A stretch of 64,000 nucleotides of DNA from Pleomorphomonas sp. PLEO (lineage in GTDB: Bacteria; Pseudomonadota; Alphaproteobacteria; Rhizobiales; Pleomorphomonadaceae), in NCBI RefSeq assembly GCF_041320595.1, contig NZ_CP166625.1:1375501-1439500 (forward strand). Direction: 5' to 3'. Position 1 is the stretch's first letter, and each line of letters opens with the position of its first letter. A program made the position numbers and the translations under genes. Below are positions 43,567 through 52,105 of the stretch, piece after piece. A model generated the notes under the pieces. That model had not been told where the DNA came from. It saw nothing but the letters and a program-made list of their open reading frames with translations, and ran no database searches.

Positions 43567-44646
43567 CTAAAGCGCGCGGCCCGTTTCCGGGTCGAACAGG
43601 TAGATGTCGTCGCCGGCGATGCCGAGTGTCAGCGGTGCGCCGGCCTCGGTCTCGTAGGTGCCGGCATGGGCGATGCTGAGCAGAGCACCGCCGACTGTCG
43701 CCTCGATGAAGGTCATCGAGCCCGTTCCCTCGACGGTCTCCACCGTCGCGGCGAGCTGCTCGCCGCTGCCATCGAGCCGGAGATGCTCGGGCCTGAGGCC
43801 AGCCAGCACTTTTCGCCCGGTTTCTTGAGCCCGCTCGATTTTGAGGAGCACGCCCGCGCCGATGGCGATCGCCCTGCCATCGGCGGTCACCTCGGCCGGC
43901 ACGAAGTTCATGGCCGGCGAGCCGATGAAGCCGGCAACGAAACGGTTGGCCGGATGGCGGTAGAGGTCGAGCGGCTTGCCGATCTGCTCGATGCGGCCGT
44001 CGTGCAGCACGACGATCAGGTCGGCCATGGTCATCGCTTCGATCTGGTCGTGGGTGACGTAGACCGATGTCGCGCTGAGGTTCTTATGCAGCTTGCGGAT
44101 CTCGCTGCGCATCTGAACGCGCAGGGCGGCGTCGAGATTGGACAGCGGTTCGTCGAACAGGAAGACCTTGGGATTGCGGACGATCGCCCGCCCCATGGCG
44201 ACGCGCTGGCGCTGTCCGCCGGAGAGTTGTTTTGGCCGCCGCGTCAGGAGCTTTTCCAGCCCAAGAATCTTCGCCGCCTCGCCGACGCGCTGGTCGATCT
44301 CCGCCTTGGGCCGTCGGCGCAGGCGCAGCGAATAGGACATGTTCTGCTCCACCGTCATATGCGGATAGAGCGCGTAGGACTGGAAGACCATGGCGAGATC
44401 GCGTTCGCGCGGCGCCTTGTCGTTGACCACTTCGCCCGCCACCTTGATGGTTCCCGACGTGATGGTCTCGAGGCCCGCGATGGTGCGCAGCAGCGTCGAC
44501 TTGCCGCAACCCGACGGCCCGACCAGGGCGACGAAGGCGCCGATGGGGATGTCGAGGCTGATGTCGTGCAACACCTGCAGCGAGCCGTAGTTCTTGTTGA
44601 GATGTTGGATTTCGATTTGGTTCATCGACGGGTGATCCACGTTCAT
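43567..44646 (-). CDS. Sugar ABC transporter ATP-binding protein (MalK/UgpC type)
   Basis: A 359-residue importer ATPase: Walker A GPSGCGKST (about residues 42-50), VFQSYALYPHMTV, signature LSGGQRQR, Walker B FLFDEPLSNLD and YVTHD. The C-terminal 120 residues form the OB-type regulatory domain with LAGLRPEHLRL, typical of MalK, UgpC and MsmK. The ATG at 44646 overlaps the stop of the preceding permease gene (ATGA); a second ATG seven codons later is also possible. It energises the importer of the operon and the GH31 gene follows it closely. Confidence 0.94.
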   Translation of the reverse strand: MNVDHPSMNQIEIQHLNKNYGSLQVLHDISLDIPIGAFVALVGPSGCGKSTLLRTIAGLETITSGTIKVAGEVVNDKAPRERDLAMVFQSYALYPHMTVEQNMSYSLRLRRRPKAEIDQRVGEAAKILGLEKLLTRRPKQLSGGQRQRVAMGRAIVRNPKVFLFDEPLSNLDAALRVQMRSEIRKLHKNLSATSVYVTHDQIEAMTMADLIVVLHDGRIEQIGKPLDLYRHPANRFVAGFIGSPAMNFVPAEVTADGRAIAIGAGVLLKIERAQETGRKVLAGLRPEHLRLDGSGEQLAATVETVEGTGSMTFIEATVGGALLSIAHAGTYETEAGAPLTLGIAGDDIYLFDPETGRAL

Positions 44647-45455
44647 TTCAGCGCGCCGGAGGTGAGGCCGGTGACGATCTGCCGCTGCAAGAGGATGAAG
44701 ACGATCAGGATGGGCGCGACATAGATGCCGGCGTAGTTCATCAGGCCCACCCAGTCGGCCGAATTGGCGCTGAGATAGGTGGCGAGATTGACGGTGGCGG
44801 TCTGTAGTTCGCGCGTTGCGATGAACGAACGCGAGTAGACGTATTCGCCGAAGGACTGCAGGAACACCAGCACCGAGGTGATCAGGATGCCGTTGCGGGC
44901 AAGCGGCAGGATGATCAGGAAGAAGGCGCCGAGGTGGGAGTTGCCGTCGACCAGCGCCGCGTCCTTCAATTCGCGCGGCACCTGGGTGAAGGTGGCGCGG
45001 CAGAGGACGATGTAGAAGGCCAGCGTCTTGGCGGCGGTGGCCAGCACCACGGCCGTGCGGGGGTAATCGAGCAGGCCGACGTGGTTGAAGGCGACGAACA
45101 GCGGCGTCACCATCAGCGACGGCGGCAGCACCTGCAGCACGATGACCAGGAACAGCGCTACGTTGGCCTTGGCGCCACGGGCGTTGGCCAGCGCATAGGC
45201 AGCTCCCGTGCCGAGCAGCATGGTGATGGCGGTAATGCCGGTGGCGACCAGCAGCGAGTTCCACAGATAACGGCCGATGTCGTGCTCGGCAAACACGCGC
45301 GATACCTGGAACAGCGGCTGGGAGGGCCAGAGTTCCGGCGGATATTTGAAGATGGAGCCGGAGGTCTTCAGCGCGGTCGCATACATCCAGTAGACGGGAA
45401 AGAGATAGATGGCGGCGAACAGGATGGCGAGTGCCAGGAGGACATATCTTTTCAT
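44643..45455 (-). CDS. Sugar ABC transporter permease (MalG type)
   Basis: The 270-residue protein has six membrane segments; the first, YVLLALAILFAAIYLFPVYW, is near the N-terminus. The EAA loop is ELKDAALVDGNSHLGAFFLI at about residues 178-197. The start at 45455 is preceded by GGGGCGAAG; earlier frames belong to the antisense of the upstream permease gene. It forms the channel together with the MalF-type protein encoded 11 bp upstream. Confidence 0.93.
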   Translation of the reverse strand: MKRYVLLALAILFAAIYLFPVYWMYATALKTSGSIFKYPPELWPSQPLFQVSRVFAEHDIGRYLWNSLLVATGITAITMLLGTGAAYALANARGAKANVALFLVIVLQVLPPSLMVTPLFVAFNHVGLLDYPRTAVVLATAAKTLAFYIVLCRATFTQVPRELKDAALVDGNSHLGAFFLIILPLARNGILITSVLVFLQSFGEYVYSRSFIATRELQTATVNLATYLSANSADWVGLMNYAGIYVAPILIVFILLQRQIVTGLTSGALK

Positions 45456-45466
45456 CTTCGCCCCGC

Positions 45467-46375
45467 TCAGAACGACTGTTCGCGCTGTACGGAGCGCACG
45501 TAGATGACGGCGACGACGATCACCAGGGCGATCATCATGGTCGCCACGGTGGCACCGCCGGAGATCTCGTAGGTCTGGAACGACATCTGCCAGGACCAGT
45601 ATTGCGCCACGTTCGACGAGTTGGCCGGCCCGCCCTGGGTGAGCGCTGCGACGAGGTCGAACTGCTGCAGGGTGAAGATGACGCCGAGCGCCACGACGGC
45701 GCCGAGCGTCGGTCCCATCATCGGCAGGGTGATCGTCAGGAAGCGCTGGAAGACGTTGGCACCGTCCATTTCCGCCGCCTCGTAGACGTCGCCGGGGATG
45801 CCGGCGAGACCGACCGACAGCAGGATCATGTTGAAGGGAATGCCGAGCCAGATGTTGGCGATGATCACCGAGTAGAGCGCGTAGGCGGGGTCCGACAGCC
45901 AGTAGATCTGCCCGTCGATCAGCCCCAGGCTCTGAAGGGCGTAGTTGAGGACTCCGAAGTCGCCGGCAAAGATCCAGCGCCAGACGGCGCCGACCACCAG
46001 GGCGGGCAGGATCCAGCCGGCCAGAAACAGGCCGCGCACGTAGGTGGAGCCCGGAAAATCCTGCAGGAAGAACAAGGCGAGTGCGAAACCGATCGCCAAT
46101 TGGAAGACAATGGACAGCGTCACGAAGATCACGGTGTTCCAGACGATCGGCGCGAACTCCGGCCGCTGGAACAGGTCGGTGTAGTTTTTGAGGCCGGCGA
46201 AGGGGCGGACGAGCGTGCCGAGCGTGAACATGTCGACTTCCTGGAACGACATGAGCACGGTGTAGAGCAGGGGAAAGGCGGCGAAGACCAGAAGGTAGAG
46301 CACGGCGGCGACGATCAGCGTGCCCTCGAAGCCCTTGCCGTCGCGCAGATATCTCGCAAAACCCGATTGAAGCAT
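45467..46375 (-). CDS. Sugar ABC transporter permease (MalF type)
   Basis: A 302-residue permease of the carbohydrate-uptake-1 family, with six membrane helices and the EAA loop DVYEAAEMDGANVFQRFLTI near residue 200. A GGP motif follows in LTQGGPANSSN, as in other MalF/UgpA proteins. The ATG at 46375 lies just before the first helix; the frame extends to 46489 without a ribosome site. The 129-bp gap after the binding-protein gene may hold processing or attenuation signals, a common feature of such operons. Confidence 0.93.
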   Translation of the reverse strand: MLQSGFARYLRDGKGFEGTLIVAAVLYLLVFAAFPLLYTVLMSFQEVDMFTLGTLVRPFAGLKNYTDLFQRPEFAPIVWNTVIFVTLSIVFQLAIGFALALFFLQDFPGSTYVRGLFLAGWILPALVVGAVWRWIFAGDFGVLNYALQSLGLIDGQIYWLSDPAYALYSVIIANIWLGIPFNMILLSVGLAGIPGDVYEAAEMDGANVFQRFLTITLPMMGPTLGAVVALGVIFTLQQFDLVAALTQGGPANSSNVAQYWSWQMSFQTYEISGGATVATMMIALVIVVAVIYVRSVQREQSF

Positions 46376-46504
46376 GATCCCGTCGTCCAATGCGGAAAGT
46401 ATCCGTCCTGATCGTGGCGTCCGGGGCGATCGCCCCGGACGGGCATCGGCGCGTGAACGGCTGCCGGCGAAGAGGCAACCCGGCACCAATGCGTGGCGCT
46501 CAGA

Positions 46505-47713
46505 TCACTTGATAAGGCCGTCGATGGTGCTCTGGGCGGTGTCGAGCGCCGCCTTGGCGTCGGTCTTGTGCGTCAGGGCGTCCTGGATGGCCACCTGGAT
46601 GGCCTTGGAGACCTTCGGCCAGACTGGCGAGGGACCACGACCACGGGCGTATTTCATCTGCTCGGCGAACACGGCGTAGGCTTCCGGCCACTTGGGGTCC
46701 TTCGGCGTGGCGGTCTGGTCGAGCGGCAGCCAGCCGTATTCGTTCCAGTCGCGGGAGCTCTGCGAATAGATGTATTCGAGGAACTTGAAGGCTTCGTCGG
46801 GGTGGGCCGAGGTCTTGGGGACGGCATAGGCCAGTTCGCCAAGGGCCGAGGCGCGCGGCGCGCCGGCTTTTTCGACCGGCATCAGCGCGACGCGCCAGTC
46901 GAACTTCACCTCATTGGCAAAGCGCGGCAGTTCCCAGCAACCGGTGACGATCATGCCGATGTTGCCGGCGACGAACTGGCTGCCGAGATCGGGCTGGTTG
47001 AGCACCAGAACTTCCGGCGTGGCGACCTTGTCGTCGACGAGCTTCTGCCAGAACTGCAGCGCCCGCACCGAGCCATCGGTGTTGATGGCGTTGAAGTCGC
47101 CGCCGGCCGATTGCGCCCAGGGTAGGAACTGGAAGGTGGATTCCTCGGTGGCGACCGCCGAGAAACCGAAGCCATACTGGCGCTTCTTGGCGTCGGTCAG
47201 CTTGGCAGCGGCGGCCGAGATTTCGTCCCAGGTCTGCGGCGGCTTGGTCGGGTCGAGGCCGGCCGCCTTGAACAGATCGGCGTTGTAATAGAGGCCGAGC
47301 GTATTGCCACCGCGCGGGAAGCCGTAGATCTTGCCTTTCCAGGTCGATTGATTGATCGGGCCGGGGTAGAAATTCTTGGCGTCGACCACCTTCGAGGCGG
47401 CGATGCGGTCGCTGAGGTCGAGCAGCACGTCATGCGAGGCCACCGAGGCGACATCCGGATTGTCGAGCATCAGCAGGTCGGGCGCCGTATTGGTCGACAC
47501 GGCCCGGATGGTGTCATTGAGAATGTTGGCGAAGTTGACCAGCTTGATGTCGAGCTTGATATCGGGGTTCTTGGCCTCGAACTCCTTGGCCATGTTTTCG
47601 GTGAAGTGAACCGGCTCGTCGAGCGCCCACACTTGCAGCGTCACCGGCGCAGCGATGACGGCGCTTGTGGCGGCTGTCGAAAAGACAAGCCCAAGCAATA
47701 GCTTCCTCATCAT
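46505..47713 (-). CDS. Sugar ABC transporter substrate-binding protein
   Basis: A 402-residue periplasmic receptor of the extracellular solute-binding family 1 (MalE/UgpB-like). The signal peptide MMRKLLLGLVFSTAATSAVI ends near residue 22 (AAP). Typical features are VTLQVWALDEPVHF, APDLLMLDNPDVASV, GKIYGFPRGGNTLGLYYNAD and the C-terminal AFKFLEYIYSQSSRDWN. GGAGG lies 8 bp upstream of the ATG at 47713. It is the first gene of the importer operon and is divergent from the lacI-type regulator. The GH31 enzyme of the operon suggests alpha-xylosides or alpha-glucosides as ligands. Confidence 0.93.
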   Translation of the reverse strand: MMRKLLLGLVFSTAATSAVIAAPVTLQVWALDEPVHFTENMAKEFEAKNPDIKLDIKLVNFANILNDTIRAVSTNTAPDLLMLDNPDVASVASHDVLLDLSDRIAASKVVDAKNFYPGPINQSTWKGKIYGFPRGGNTLGLYYNADLFKAAGLDPTKPPQTWDEISAAAAKLTDAKKRQYGFGFSAVATEESTFQFLPWAQSAGGDFNAINTDGSVRALQFWQKLVDDKVATPEVLVLNQPDLGSQFVAGNIGMIVTGCWELPRFANEVKFDWRVALMPVEKAGAPRASALGELAYAVPKTSAHPDEAFKFLEYIYSQSSRDWNEYGWLPLDQTATPKDPKWPEAYAVFAEQMKYARGRGPSPVWPKVSKAIQVAIQDALTHKTDAKAALDTAQSTIDGLIK

Positions 47714-47831
47714 AGTCGTTTTCCTCCACTTGGCATGCAAAAGCCCGTTGCCGCGCCGATAAATCAGCGCGACATGCAGCGTCATCGCAAAGCGTGACGC
47801 GATTTGTATGTATAGCCTTGCGTAAAGCGTC

Positions 47832-47886
47832 GCAGCACTGATTACTCTCTCCGCTCAGTGCTGCTGTAAACGATTGCGAATTTACA
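47832..47886. promoter_or_regulatory. Dyads in the control region between sugar importer and lacI-type gene
   Basis: A 10-bp inverted repeat GCAGCACTGA/TCAGTGCTGC (47832-47841 and 47855-47864, 13-bp spacer) is followed at once by TGTAAACGATTGCGAATTTACA-type symmetry with arms TGTAAA (47865-47870) and TTTACA (47881-47886) enclosing AACGATTGCG, similar to LacI-family operators with a central CG. Both lie 120-150 bp from the importer start. One of them is the probable site of the adjacent regulator. Confidence 0.5.
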
Positions 47887-48037
47887 ATTCATCGAATGTC
47901 GAGTCAAATTGTTTTTGGACGTGATGCTCGGATGCTGGTATCAGGTTGTCGGGTGGAACGGAGAGGGCTTGTTCCGGCGGAGGGCTTCCGGTGAACGCCT
48001 CGGGCTTGTAGTCTTCGGGCAAAAGGGCGGGACGATC

Positions 48038-49060
48038 GTGGGCATCAAGGAACTGGCTGACTATCTCAATGTGTCGATCGGCACCGTGTCGCGGGCCCTC
48101 AACAACCATCCGCTGGTCAATGCCGACACGCGCCGCCGGGTGCTGGAAGCTGCCGACGAGTTGGGATATGCGCCCGATCAATCCGGCCGCAGCCTCAGGA
48201 AAGGCACCGTCAACTCGATTGCCCTGGTGCTGTCCACCGACCGGACGTCGAGCCAGGAAGCGATGATCTTCATGGAGATCAGCCGCAGCATGCAGTCGGT
48301 TTTTCGGCGGTTCGAACTCGATCTGATGATCCATCTCAACGAGCCCGGCCAGGAGCTCAACGACCGCGTCCGGCGCGTCGTCGAGCGTCGGCAGGCGGAC
48401 GCCATCGTGCTGGCGGAAACGCGCGAGAACGATCCTCGTCTCGACTATCTGACCAAGCGCAAGATTCCCTTTGCCACCTGGGGCCAAAGCCGGTCGGGCG
48501 GTCTTCATCCCTGGCTCGATCTCGACTTCGACGGGGCCATGGCCGCCATCTTCGATCGGCTGACCGGGTTTGGTCATCGCCGAATCGCACTGGTGTCGAA
48601 CAAGCCGGCGCTGATGTTCGACCAGCTTCTCCAGTCGGCCTATCGGCGGGAACTCGCTCAGCGGGGATTGTCGTTCAGTCTCGTTCTCGAAGCCGATGCG
48701 GACGAACGGGGCGGATACAAGGTTGTGGAACAGGTGCTGGCTTCGCCGGAGCGGCCGACGGCCATCGTGTTTCCCGACTCACGTCCGGCGGCCGGCGCCT
48801 TTCTCGCCTTCAGCGAAGCCGGCATTGTTCCGGGGCGGGATATTGCCATCGCCAGCTGTTCGGTGGACACGCCGATGGCCGGCTACATGTCGCCGGGCCT
48901 TACCTGTTTCAGTGTCGACCTGAAGCGCCTTGGCGAGCGTCTGGCCGAGGCAGTGCTGTCCGGAATGCCTCGATTTTCAGCCGAGTTTGGGGGCAAACCG
49001 ATCCAGGAGATTTTCCCACTCCATCTCATCGCCAGGGAAAGCGACGCCTTCCGGCTATAG
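48038..49060 (+). CDS. LacI-family transcriptional regulator
   Basis: A 340-residue repressor. The DNA-binding domain opens with IKELADYLNVSIGTVSRALNNHPLVN, the LacI helix-turn-helix, followed by the hinge LGYAPDQSGRSLRKG. The remainder is a periplasmic-binding-protein fold with AIVFPDSRPAAGAFLAFSEAG and a C-terminal FSVDLKRLGERLAE. The GTG at 48038 with AAAGGGCGGGA upstream starts right before the HTH; the frame opens earlier, at 47909, without support. It is divergent from the sugar importer/GH31 operon and probably represses it, with the imported sugar as inducer. Confidence 0.92.
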   Translation: MGIKELADYLNVSIGTVSRALNNHPLVNADTRRRVLEAADELGYAPDQSGRSLRKGTVNSIALVLSTDRTSSQEAMIFMEISRSMQSVFRRFELDLMIHLNEPGQELNDRVRRVVERRQADAIVLAETRENDPRLDYLTKRKIPFATWGQSRSGGLHPWLDLDFDGAMAAIFDRLTGFGHRRIALVSNKPALMFDQLLQSAYRRELAQRGLSFSLVLEADADERGGYKVVEQVLASPERPTAIVFPDSRPAAGAFLAFSEAGIVPGRDIAIASCSVDTPMAGYMSPGLTCFSVDLKRLGERLAEAVLSGMPRFSAEFGGKPIQEIFPLHLIARESDAFRL

Positions 49061-49197
49061 CCGGGTCAGTGGTCGGGTCGCCTTTCAGTGGCTAGACAAC
49101 TGTGTCATGGTCCCCCACCTAAAGAGGAGGAGCGCCTTCCACGCCGAGCGGCGGTACCGCTCGCGGGACGATGCGAGGTGAGGCGATCGGGGGAAAC

Positions 49198-50232
49198 ATG
49201 TCGCGGCGATTGGCTTTCGGAATAGCGCTGCTGGCGGTCGCCCTCAGCACGGCGATTGATGCCTCGGCGGCCGAACCGAAGCGGTTTGGTGCCTTTTCTG
49301 TCGTTTGCGACGACAGCCTGCATTGCGCGGTCAGCATACAGGCGGCGAATCCGGACAAGGCCAGCGTCTTCGTGCTGTCGCGCTCCCCGGAGACCCGGGC
49401 ACGCTGGACGGTGTTGATCTCGACGCTGGGTGTGCTTGCCGATCGCGACCGACCGGTCGCGCTGTCGGTCGACAACGGTGTCGATATCACGCTCCGGCCA
49501 GTGTCGGACTATGTGCCCTTCGTCAACCCGTCCGACTATTACATCGTGTCGCCGTCGGCGCTCGACCGGCTGATGCTGCAAGTGCAGCGCGGCCACGTGC
49601 TGCGCTTTTCCTTCATCGACCTTGCCGGCGTGGCGCATACCGACCGCTTCCCGCTGGACGGGCTGATGCCCGCTCTCAACGAGGTCGACCGCCAGCAGGG
49701 CCACATTGCCGGCGATCGCCGGGCCGGGCCGCCCATCGGTTTGCCGGAAGCGCCGGACGTTGATGTTGCCGCTCACTTGGCTGCCGCCGGCGTGCCGCCG
49801 CGTCTTCTTGAGCTGCATCTTGCTTCCACCGCCTGCGAGGCGCCGGACGCCGCCGACATCGCCGACGCCAAGCCGCTGATCGCGCCGCTCAGCGAAACGG
49901 CGACGCTCTACGCCATCCCCTGCTTCCGCAATGCGTCGGGCCTCGCTTCCCGTCTTTATCTCATCGAAAGCGGCGAGATCGGCGGCATGTCACCACTCGT
50001 CTTTGCCGGCTTCTCCGATCGGCTCGGCTGGTATGGCGTCGATGTGCTCTCGGGCGTCGCCTACGATCCGGCAAGCCGCCGCCTGGATGCGACCGGTACC
50101 GACGACCGCGGCTGTGCCTTCCGCGGCAGTTGGACCTTCACCGACACCGCCTTTCGCCTCGACCATCTGTCGGCCGCCACGGACTGCGGAGCCACCGCGA
50201 CGAGTTGGAAGGACGTCTATCCGGCGCCCTGA
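49198..50232 (+). CDS. DUF1176 secreted protein
   Basis: A 344-residue exported protein. The ATG at 49198 follows GGGGGAAAC, and the leader RRLAFGIALLAVALSTAIDA ends near residue 25 (ASA). The DUF1176 pattern is visible: a first domain with Cys residues in VVCDDSLHCAVSI, a central linker, and a C-terminal DRGCAFRGSWTFTDTAFRL followed by TDCG and WKDVYPAP at the end, the latter highly typical. Mature cysteines suggest disulfides. Function unknown; members are found in the envelope of proteobacteria. The GST gene follows 18 bp later. Confidence 0.85.
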   Translation: MSRRLAFGIALLAVALSTAIDASAAEPKRFGAFSVVCDDSLHCAVSIQAANPDKASVFVLSRSPETRARWTVLISTLGVLADRDRPVALSVDNGVDITLRPVSDYVPFVNPSDYYIVSPSALDRLMLQVQRGHVLRFSFIDLAGVAHTDRFPLDGLMPALNEVDRQQGHIAGDRRAGPPIGLPEAPDVDVAAHLAAAGVPPRLLELHLASTACEAPDAADIADAKPLIAPLSETATLYAIPCFRNASGLASRLYLIESGEIGGMSPLVFAGFSDRLGWYGVDVLSGVAYDPASRRLDATGTDDRGCAFRGSWTFTDTAFRLDHLSAATDCGATATSWKDVYPAP

Positions 50233-50250
50233 GTTTTGTGAGTCTTTGTC

Positions 50251-50859
50251 ATGTCCGACATGATCCTGCGCGCCAGCCTGACCTCTCCGTTCGGGCGCAA
50301 GCCGCGCCTTGCCGCCGCCGTTGCCGGCCTTTCCGATCGGGTCGAGGTGGTGATGGCCGATACCTTCGACGATAGCGACAGCCTCAGGACGCAGAATCCG
50401 CTCGGCAAGGTTCCGACGCTGGTGCTCGCCGACGGTTCGACGCTCTACGACAGCCGCGTCATCCTCGAATATTTCGATTATCTCGCCGGTGGCGATCGGA
50501 TCATTCCGATCGAGCCGGCGGCGCGTTTCGCGGCGCTGAAGCTGCAGGCGCTTGGTGATGGCATTCTCGATGCCGGCGTGCTCCGTCGGCTTGAGACGCT
50601 GTTCCGCGACGAAACGCTGCGGTCGCACCGCTGGCTCGGCTATCAGAGCGGCAAGATGGCCCGCGCCCTCGATGTGCTGGAAGCCGCGCCGCCATCGGAC
50701 ACCGATATTCTGGTGGGCGAGATCGCCGTTGCCTGCGGTCTCGGCTTCATCGACTTCCGGCTTGGCGATGAGTGGCGCGCCGGCCGGCCGCGCCTTGCCG
50801 GCTGGTTCGAGCGTTTCGGCGAGCGTTGTCCCGGCTTTGCCGACACCGCCCCCCACTGA
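50251..50859 (+). CDS. Glutathione S-transferase family protein
   Basis: A 202-residue GST. The N-terminal thioredoxin fold starts with LRASLTSPFGRKPRLAAAVA, where Ser/Thr residues take the place of the Cys/Tyr found in some classes, and has the cis-proline loop NPLGKVPTLVLADGSTLYDS with the Asp-Ser pair binding the glutathione gamma-glutamyl group. The helical C-terminal domain follows from residue 85. It lies 18 bp after the DUF1176 gene and is convergent with the peptidase gene. Substrate unknown. Confidence 0.9.
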   Translation: MSDMILRASLTSPFGRKPRLAAAVAGLSDRVEVVMADTFDDSDSLRTQNPLGKVPTLVLADGSTLYDSRVILEYFDYLAGGDRIIPIEPAARFAALKLQALGDGILDAGVLRRLETLFRDETLRSHRWLGYQSGKMARALDVLEAAPPSDTDILVGEIAVACGLGFIDFRLGDEWRAGRPRLAGWFERFGERCPGFADTAPH

Positions 50860-50875
50860 GCTTTTGGCGTCATCT

Positions 50876-51973
50876 CTAGGACTTGATCCCCATCAGCGCC
50901 GTGAGCCGATCGAGCGGCAGGGCGTCGACGTGGTAGCCGTTCTTGCCGCTCATCGGTTCGGCGGCGCACATGGCGTTGAGTATCGCTTCGTCGACGGCTT
51001 CGACCGCTGCTAGGAACAGCGGGTCGAGCAGATCGTTGGAGATCGCCTCGAAGCCGAGCCTCGCTGGTTCCGGCAGCGGGCCGGGATCGTTGGCGGTGGA
51101 GAAGGCGAGGAAGATGTCGCCGGAACTGTTGCCCGAGGGGGTGCCGGCCCGGCCGATGCCGATGGCGGCGCGGCGGGCCAGCCGCTCGATCTGGGTCGGA
51201 ATGAGCGGCGCGTCGGTGGCGATGACGACGATGATCGAGCCGCGCTCGCGCTCATGAACCCGATTTTCCGACAGCGCCGCGCCGACCGGCTGGCCGCAGA
51301 TCGTCAGCCAGGGGCGGAGGCCGTGGTTGGCCTGTACCAGGGCGCCCAGAGTATAGCCCTTGCCGGCCAGCTCGACCTTGCGCGAGGACGTGCCGGTGCC
51401 GCCCTTGAATTCATAGGTGATCATGCCGGTGCCGCCGCCGACCGAGCCCTCGGCGACCGGTCCGCCGGCGGCGCTGTCGATGGCGGAGAGCACGTGGCTC
51501 TCGGTGACATGCAGACCGGCGATGTCGTTGAGATAACCGTCATAGGTTTCGGCGGCCACCGGCAGCACCCAGATATCCTCGCCCACCTTGTCGGGGAAGT
51601 GCTCGATCATCCAGCGGACGGTGGCATGATGGGCGAGGCCGACGGAGAACGTGTTGGTGATGGTGATCGGCCCGGTGAACCAGCCGGCTTCCTTGATCCA
51701 GTGCACGCCGGTCATCTCGCCGTTGCCGTTCATCGAGAAGGCGCCGGCCCAGACCGGATGCAATAGGTTGGCGGCCGGGCGCGGCAGCACGGCGGTGACG
51801 CCGGTGCGAATGGAGGCGCCGTCGATGAGCGTCGTCAGCCCCACCGAGACCCCGGCAACGTCGGTGATGGCGTTGAGCGGACCGGGCGTGCCAGGCAGCG
51901 GCAGACCGAGCGCCCGAGCGCGCGGGCGGGCGGACGAAGTTTCGGTGCGAAGGGGCTTGGAATCGTCGGTCAT
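50876..51973 (-). CDS. P1/DmpA-family (S58) aminopeptidase
   Basis: A 365-residue N-terminal-nucleophile hydrolase similar to DmpA of Ochrobactrum and BapA. These enzymes cleave themselves before a Ser or Thr, which then acts as nucleophile on N-terminal residues of peptides, D-amino-acid amides or beta-peptides. The sequence has the DVAGVSVGLTTL entry, MNGNGEMTGVHWIKEAGW, TNTFSVGLAHHATVRWM and the TPSGNSSGDIFLAFST segment that contains the processing site. It is divergent from the polyamine-type importer 130 bp away, which may import its products or substrates. No signal peptide is seen. Confidence 0.9.
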   Translation of the reverse strand: MTDDSKPLRTETSSARPRARALGLPLPGTPGPLNAITDVAGVSVGLTTLIDGASIRTGVTAVLPRPAANLLHPVWAGAFSMNGNGEMTGVHWIKEAGWFTGPITITNTFSVGLAHHATVRWMIEHFPDKVGEDIWVLPVAAETYDGYLNDIAGLHVTESHVLSAIDSAAGGPVAEGSVGGGTGMITYEFKGGTGTSSRKVELAGKGYTLGALVQANHGLRPWLTICGQPVGAALSENRVHERERGSIIVVIATDAPLIPTQIERLARRAAIGIGRAGTPSGNSSGDIFLAFSTANDPGPLPEPARLGFEAISNDLLDPLFLAAVEAVDEAILNAMCAAEPMSGKNGYHVDALPLDRLTALMGIKS

Positions 51974-52022
51974 AAGGTGTTCTGCCTAGTTGTGCGGCAA
52001 ACGCGGTGCCGAGCGCCTAAAT

Positions 52023-52063
52023 GTTATTCTTGTACCTAAGCATACTGATGTTAGAAAAATAAC
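52023..52063. promoter_or_regulatory. Inverted repeat and possible promoter upstream of potABCD
   Basis: GTTATT (52023-52028) and AATAAC (52058-52063) are exact complements, extended by further near-matches towards the centre (TT at one side, AA at the other). Between them TTGTAC and TAGAAA with a 16-bp spacer could be a promoter reading towards potA. A regulator bound to both arms would cover it. The RpiR protein encoded after the operon is a candidate. Confidence 0.4.
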
Positions 52064-52105
52064 TCAACAACGGATGCGCTGCCAAGCGAGGAGCACCCCC
52101 TGCCG

